From positions 1-26,672 of the forward strand of contig JAGWKJ010000004.1 of assembly GCA_028865375.1 (NCBI GenBank): a stretch of 26,672 nucleotides of DNA, read 5' to 3'. How positions within the stretch are numbered: position 1 is the first letter of the stretch; every line of letters begins with the position of its first letter. The notes beneath the pieces were generated by a model. The model was not told the origin of the DNA. It made no database searches and was given only the letters and a program-made list of their open reading frames with translations. Shown one piece after another: positions 25,640 to 26,672 of the stretch. Source of the stretch: Hyphomicrobiales bacterium (GTDB lineage: Bacteria > Pseudomonadota > Alphaproteobacteria > Rhizobiales > Beijerinckiaceae). The position numbers and the translations under genes were made by a program.

Positions 25640-26672
25640 ATGAAAGTGAATACCTTGGGCAAGCTCGCGCTCGGCGCGTTGCTGCTCGGCGCCACCGCCA
25701 TGCCGGCGATGGCCGCGGGCAAGAAGATCGCCGTCTCGTGGAAGACGTTTCAGGAAGAGCGCTGGAAGACCGACGAAGCCGCGATCAAGAAGGTCGTGAC
25801 CGCCGCCGGCGACACGTTCATCTCGGCCGACGCGCAGGGCTCGGCCGCCAAGCAGGCCAACGACATCGACGCGCTGATCGCCCAGAAGCCCGACGTCATC
25901 ATGATCGTGGCGCAGGATTCCGACGCGATCCTGCCCTCGATCAAGAAGATCAACGACGCCGGCATCAAGGCGATCGCCTATGACGTGCAGTTCGAGGACC
26001 CCAAGGCCCTCTACATCACGTTCGACAATATCGAGGTCGGTCGTATCATGGCCCGCGAGGCGCTGAAGGCCAAGCCGACGGGCAATTACGCCTTCATCAA
26101 GGGCGACAAGGGCGACCCGAACGCGACCTTCCTGTTCTCGGGCATGATGGAAATCCTCAAGCCCGCGCTCGATTCCGGCAAGATCAAGAACGTCTGCGAG
26201 ACGTTCACGGACGGCTGGAAGCCCGACAACGCCCAGAAGAACATGGAACAGTGCCTCACCAAGGCCGGCAACAAGGTCGACGCGGTGCTGTCTGAAAACG
26301 ACGGCATGGCGTCGGGCGTCGTGGCGGCGCTGAAGGCGCAAGGCATGGACGGCCAGGTGGCCGTGACCGGCCAGGACGGCGACCTCGCGGCGATCAACCG
26401 CGTCGCGCTCGGCACGCAGACCGTGTCGGTCTGGAAGGACAGCCGGGTTCTCGGCACCGAGGCCGCCAAGGCCGCGGTGGCGATGGCCAACGGAACGGCG
26501 CTCGACAAGCTGCCCGGCACCGTGCAGTTCAACAAGGGCAAGAAGGGCGTCATGATGACCGCCATCCTGCTCAAGCCGGATCCGATCACCAAGGCGAGCC
26601 TGAACGACGTGATCAGCGCGGGCTGGATCACCAAGGACAAGGCTTGCGCGGGCGTGAAGGCCGGCACGGTCG
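25640..26672 (+). CDS. xylF: Sugar ABC transporter substrate-binding protein, XylF-like, partial
   Basis: 344 codons are visible; the stop lies beyond the right edge. The signal peptide MKVNTLGKLALGALLLGATA ends near AMAA (residue 26), so it is periplasmic. The mature protein is a type I periplasmic binding protein (periplasmic-binding-protein-like I fold). Several blocks follow E. coli D-xylose-binding XylF: an ERWK segment near the start (ERWQ in XylF), YITFDNIEVGRIMA, FTDGWKPDNAQKNME, DAVLSENDGMASG and VTGQDGDLAAINRVALGTQT. Xylose is the best guess, but related sugars are possible. The ATG has GGAGGAGGAGGGAA upstream. ATPase and permease genes (xylG, xylH) are expected downstream. Confidence 0.9.
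   Translation, partial: MKVNTLGKLALGALLLGATAMPAMAAGKKIAVSWKTFQEERWKTDEAAIKKVVTAAGDTFISADAQGSAAKQANDIDALIAQKPDVIMIVAQDSDAILPSIKKINDAGIKAIAYDVQFEDPKALYITFDNIEVGRIMAREALKAKPTGNYAFIKGDKGDPNATFLFSGMMEILKPALDSGKIKNVCETFTDGWKPDNAQKNMEQCLTKAGNKVDAVLSENDGMASGVVAALKAQGMDGQVAVTGQDGDLAAINRVALGTQTVSVWKDSRVLGTEAAKAAVAMANGTALDKLPGTVQFNKGKKGVMMTAILLKPDPITKASLNDVISAGWITKDKACAGVKAGTV

Noticed and set aside
24136..25983. A 615-codon plus-strand open frame
   Set aside because: Antisense to the di-heme cytochrome and running out of frame into the xylF-like gene; no domain, Arg-rich.

Overview
The window is chromosomal DNA from a G+C-rich bacterium. Codon third positions are mostly G or C, and long antisense open frames are common as a by-product. 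Gene content suggests an alphaproteobacterium: an alphar8/MmgR-like small RNA next to an inositol-phosphatase-family gene, a BigR/SqrR-like ArsR regulator, and Tag, HisN, DUF2461 and XylF homologues of alphaproteobacterial flavour. The homodimeric AceE-type pyruvate dehydrogenase, with a lipoyl domain on E3, is less usual for that class, where E1 alpha/beta is common. I could not run any search, so taxonomy is inference. I see no mobile element, CRISPR array, tRNA or rRNA.

Layout. 1-4280 (minus): pyruvate dehydrogenase operon aceE-aceF-lpd, with lpd cut by the window edge. 4446-6179 (minus): an RpiR-family regulator followed 15 bases later by a Tat-exported protein-L-isoaspartate methyltransferase. 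6291-7415 (plus): a divergent Gfo/Idh/MocA sugar or polyol dehydrogenase, probably controlled by RpiR. 7405-9666 (minus): 3-methyladenine glycosylase tag, an HD phosphohydrolase, a tyrosine-phosphatase-like protein and a small secreted protein. 9755-14635 (plus): a tight operon, lutA-lutB-lutC-SDR-aminotransferase, behind a good sigma70-type promoter; most of its genes overlap by 4 bases. 14646-16136 (minus): hisN and a DUF2461 gene starting with TTG. 16137-16402: an intergenic region holding the hisN promoter and a candidate alphar8/MmgR-type sRNA on the plus strand. 16403-17293 (minus): an N-formylglutamate amidohydrolase. 17429-22347 (plus): an ArsR regulator with the BigR/SqrR cysteine pair, a rhodanese, and an RND membrane-fusion protein and permease; this looks like a sulfane-sulfur-responsive efflux operon. 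22370-25458 (minus): a di-heme cytochrome c translationally coupled to a secreted FG-GAP/UnbV (CRTAC1-like) protein. 25640-end (plus): the start of a XylF-like sugar ABC transporter, preceded by a terminator-like hairpin in its leader.

The genes cover central carbon entry (pyruvate dehydrogenase, lactate oxidation, sugar uptake), protein and DNA repair (Pcm, Tag), sulfur stress and efflux, and an uncharacterised exported redox pair. The most interesting items are the sRNA, the ArsR-rhodanese-RND operon, the cytochrome/UnbV pair, and the hairpin ahead of xylF.
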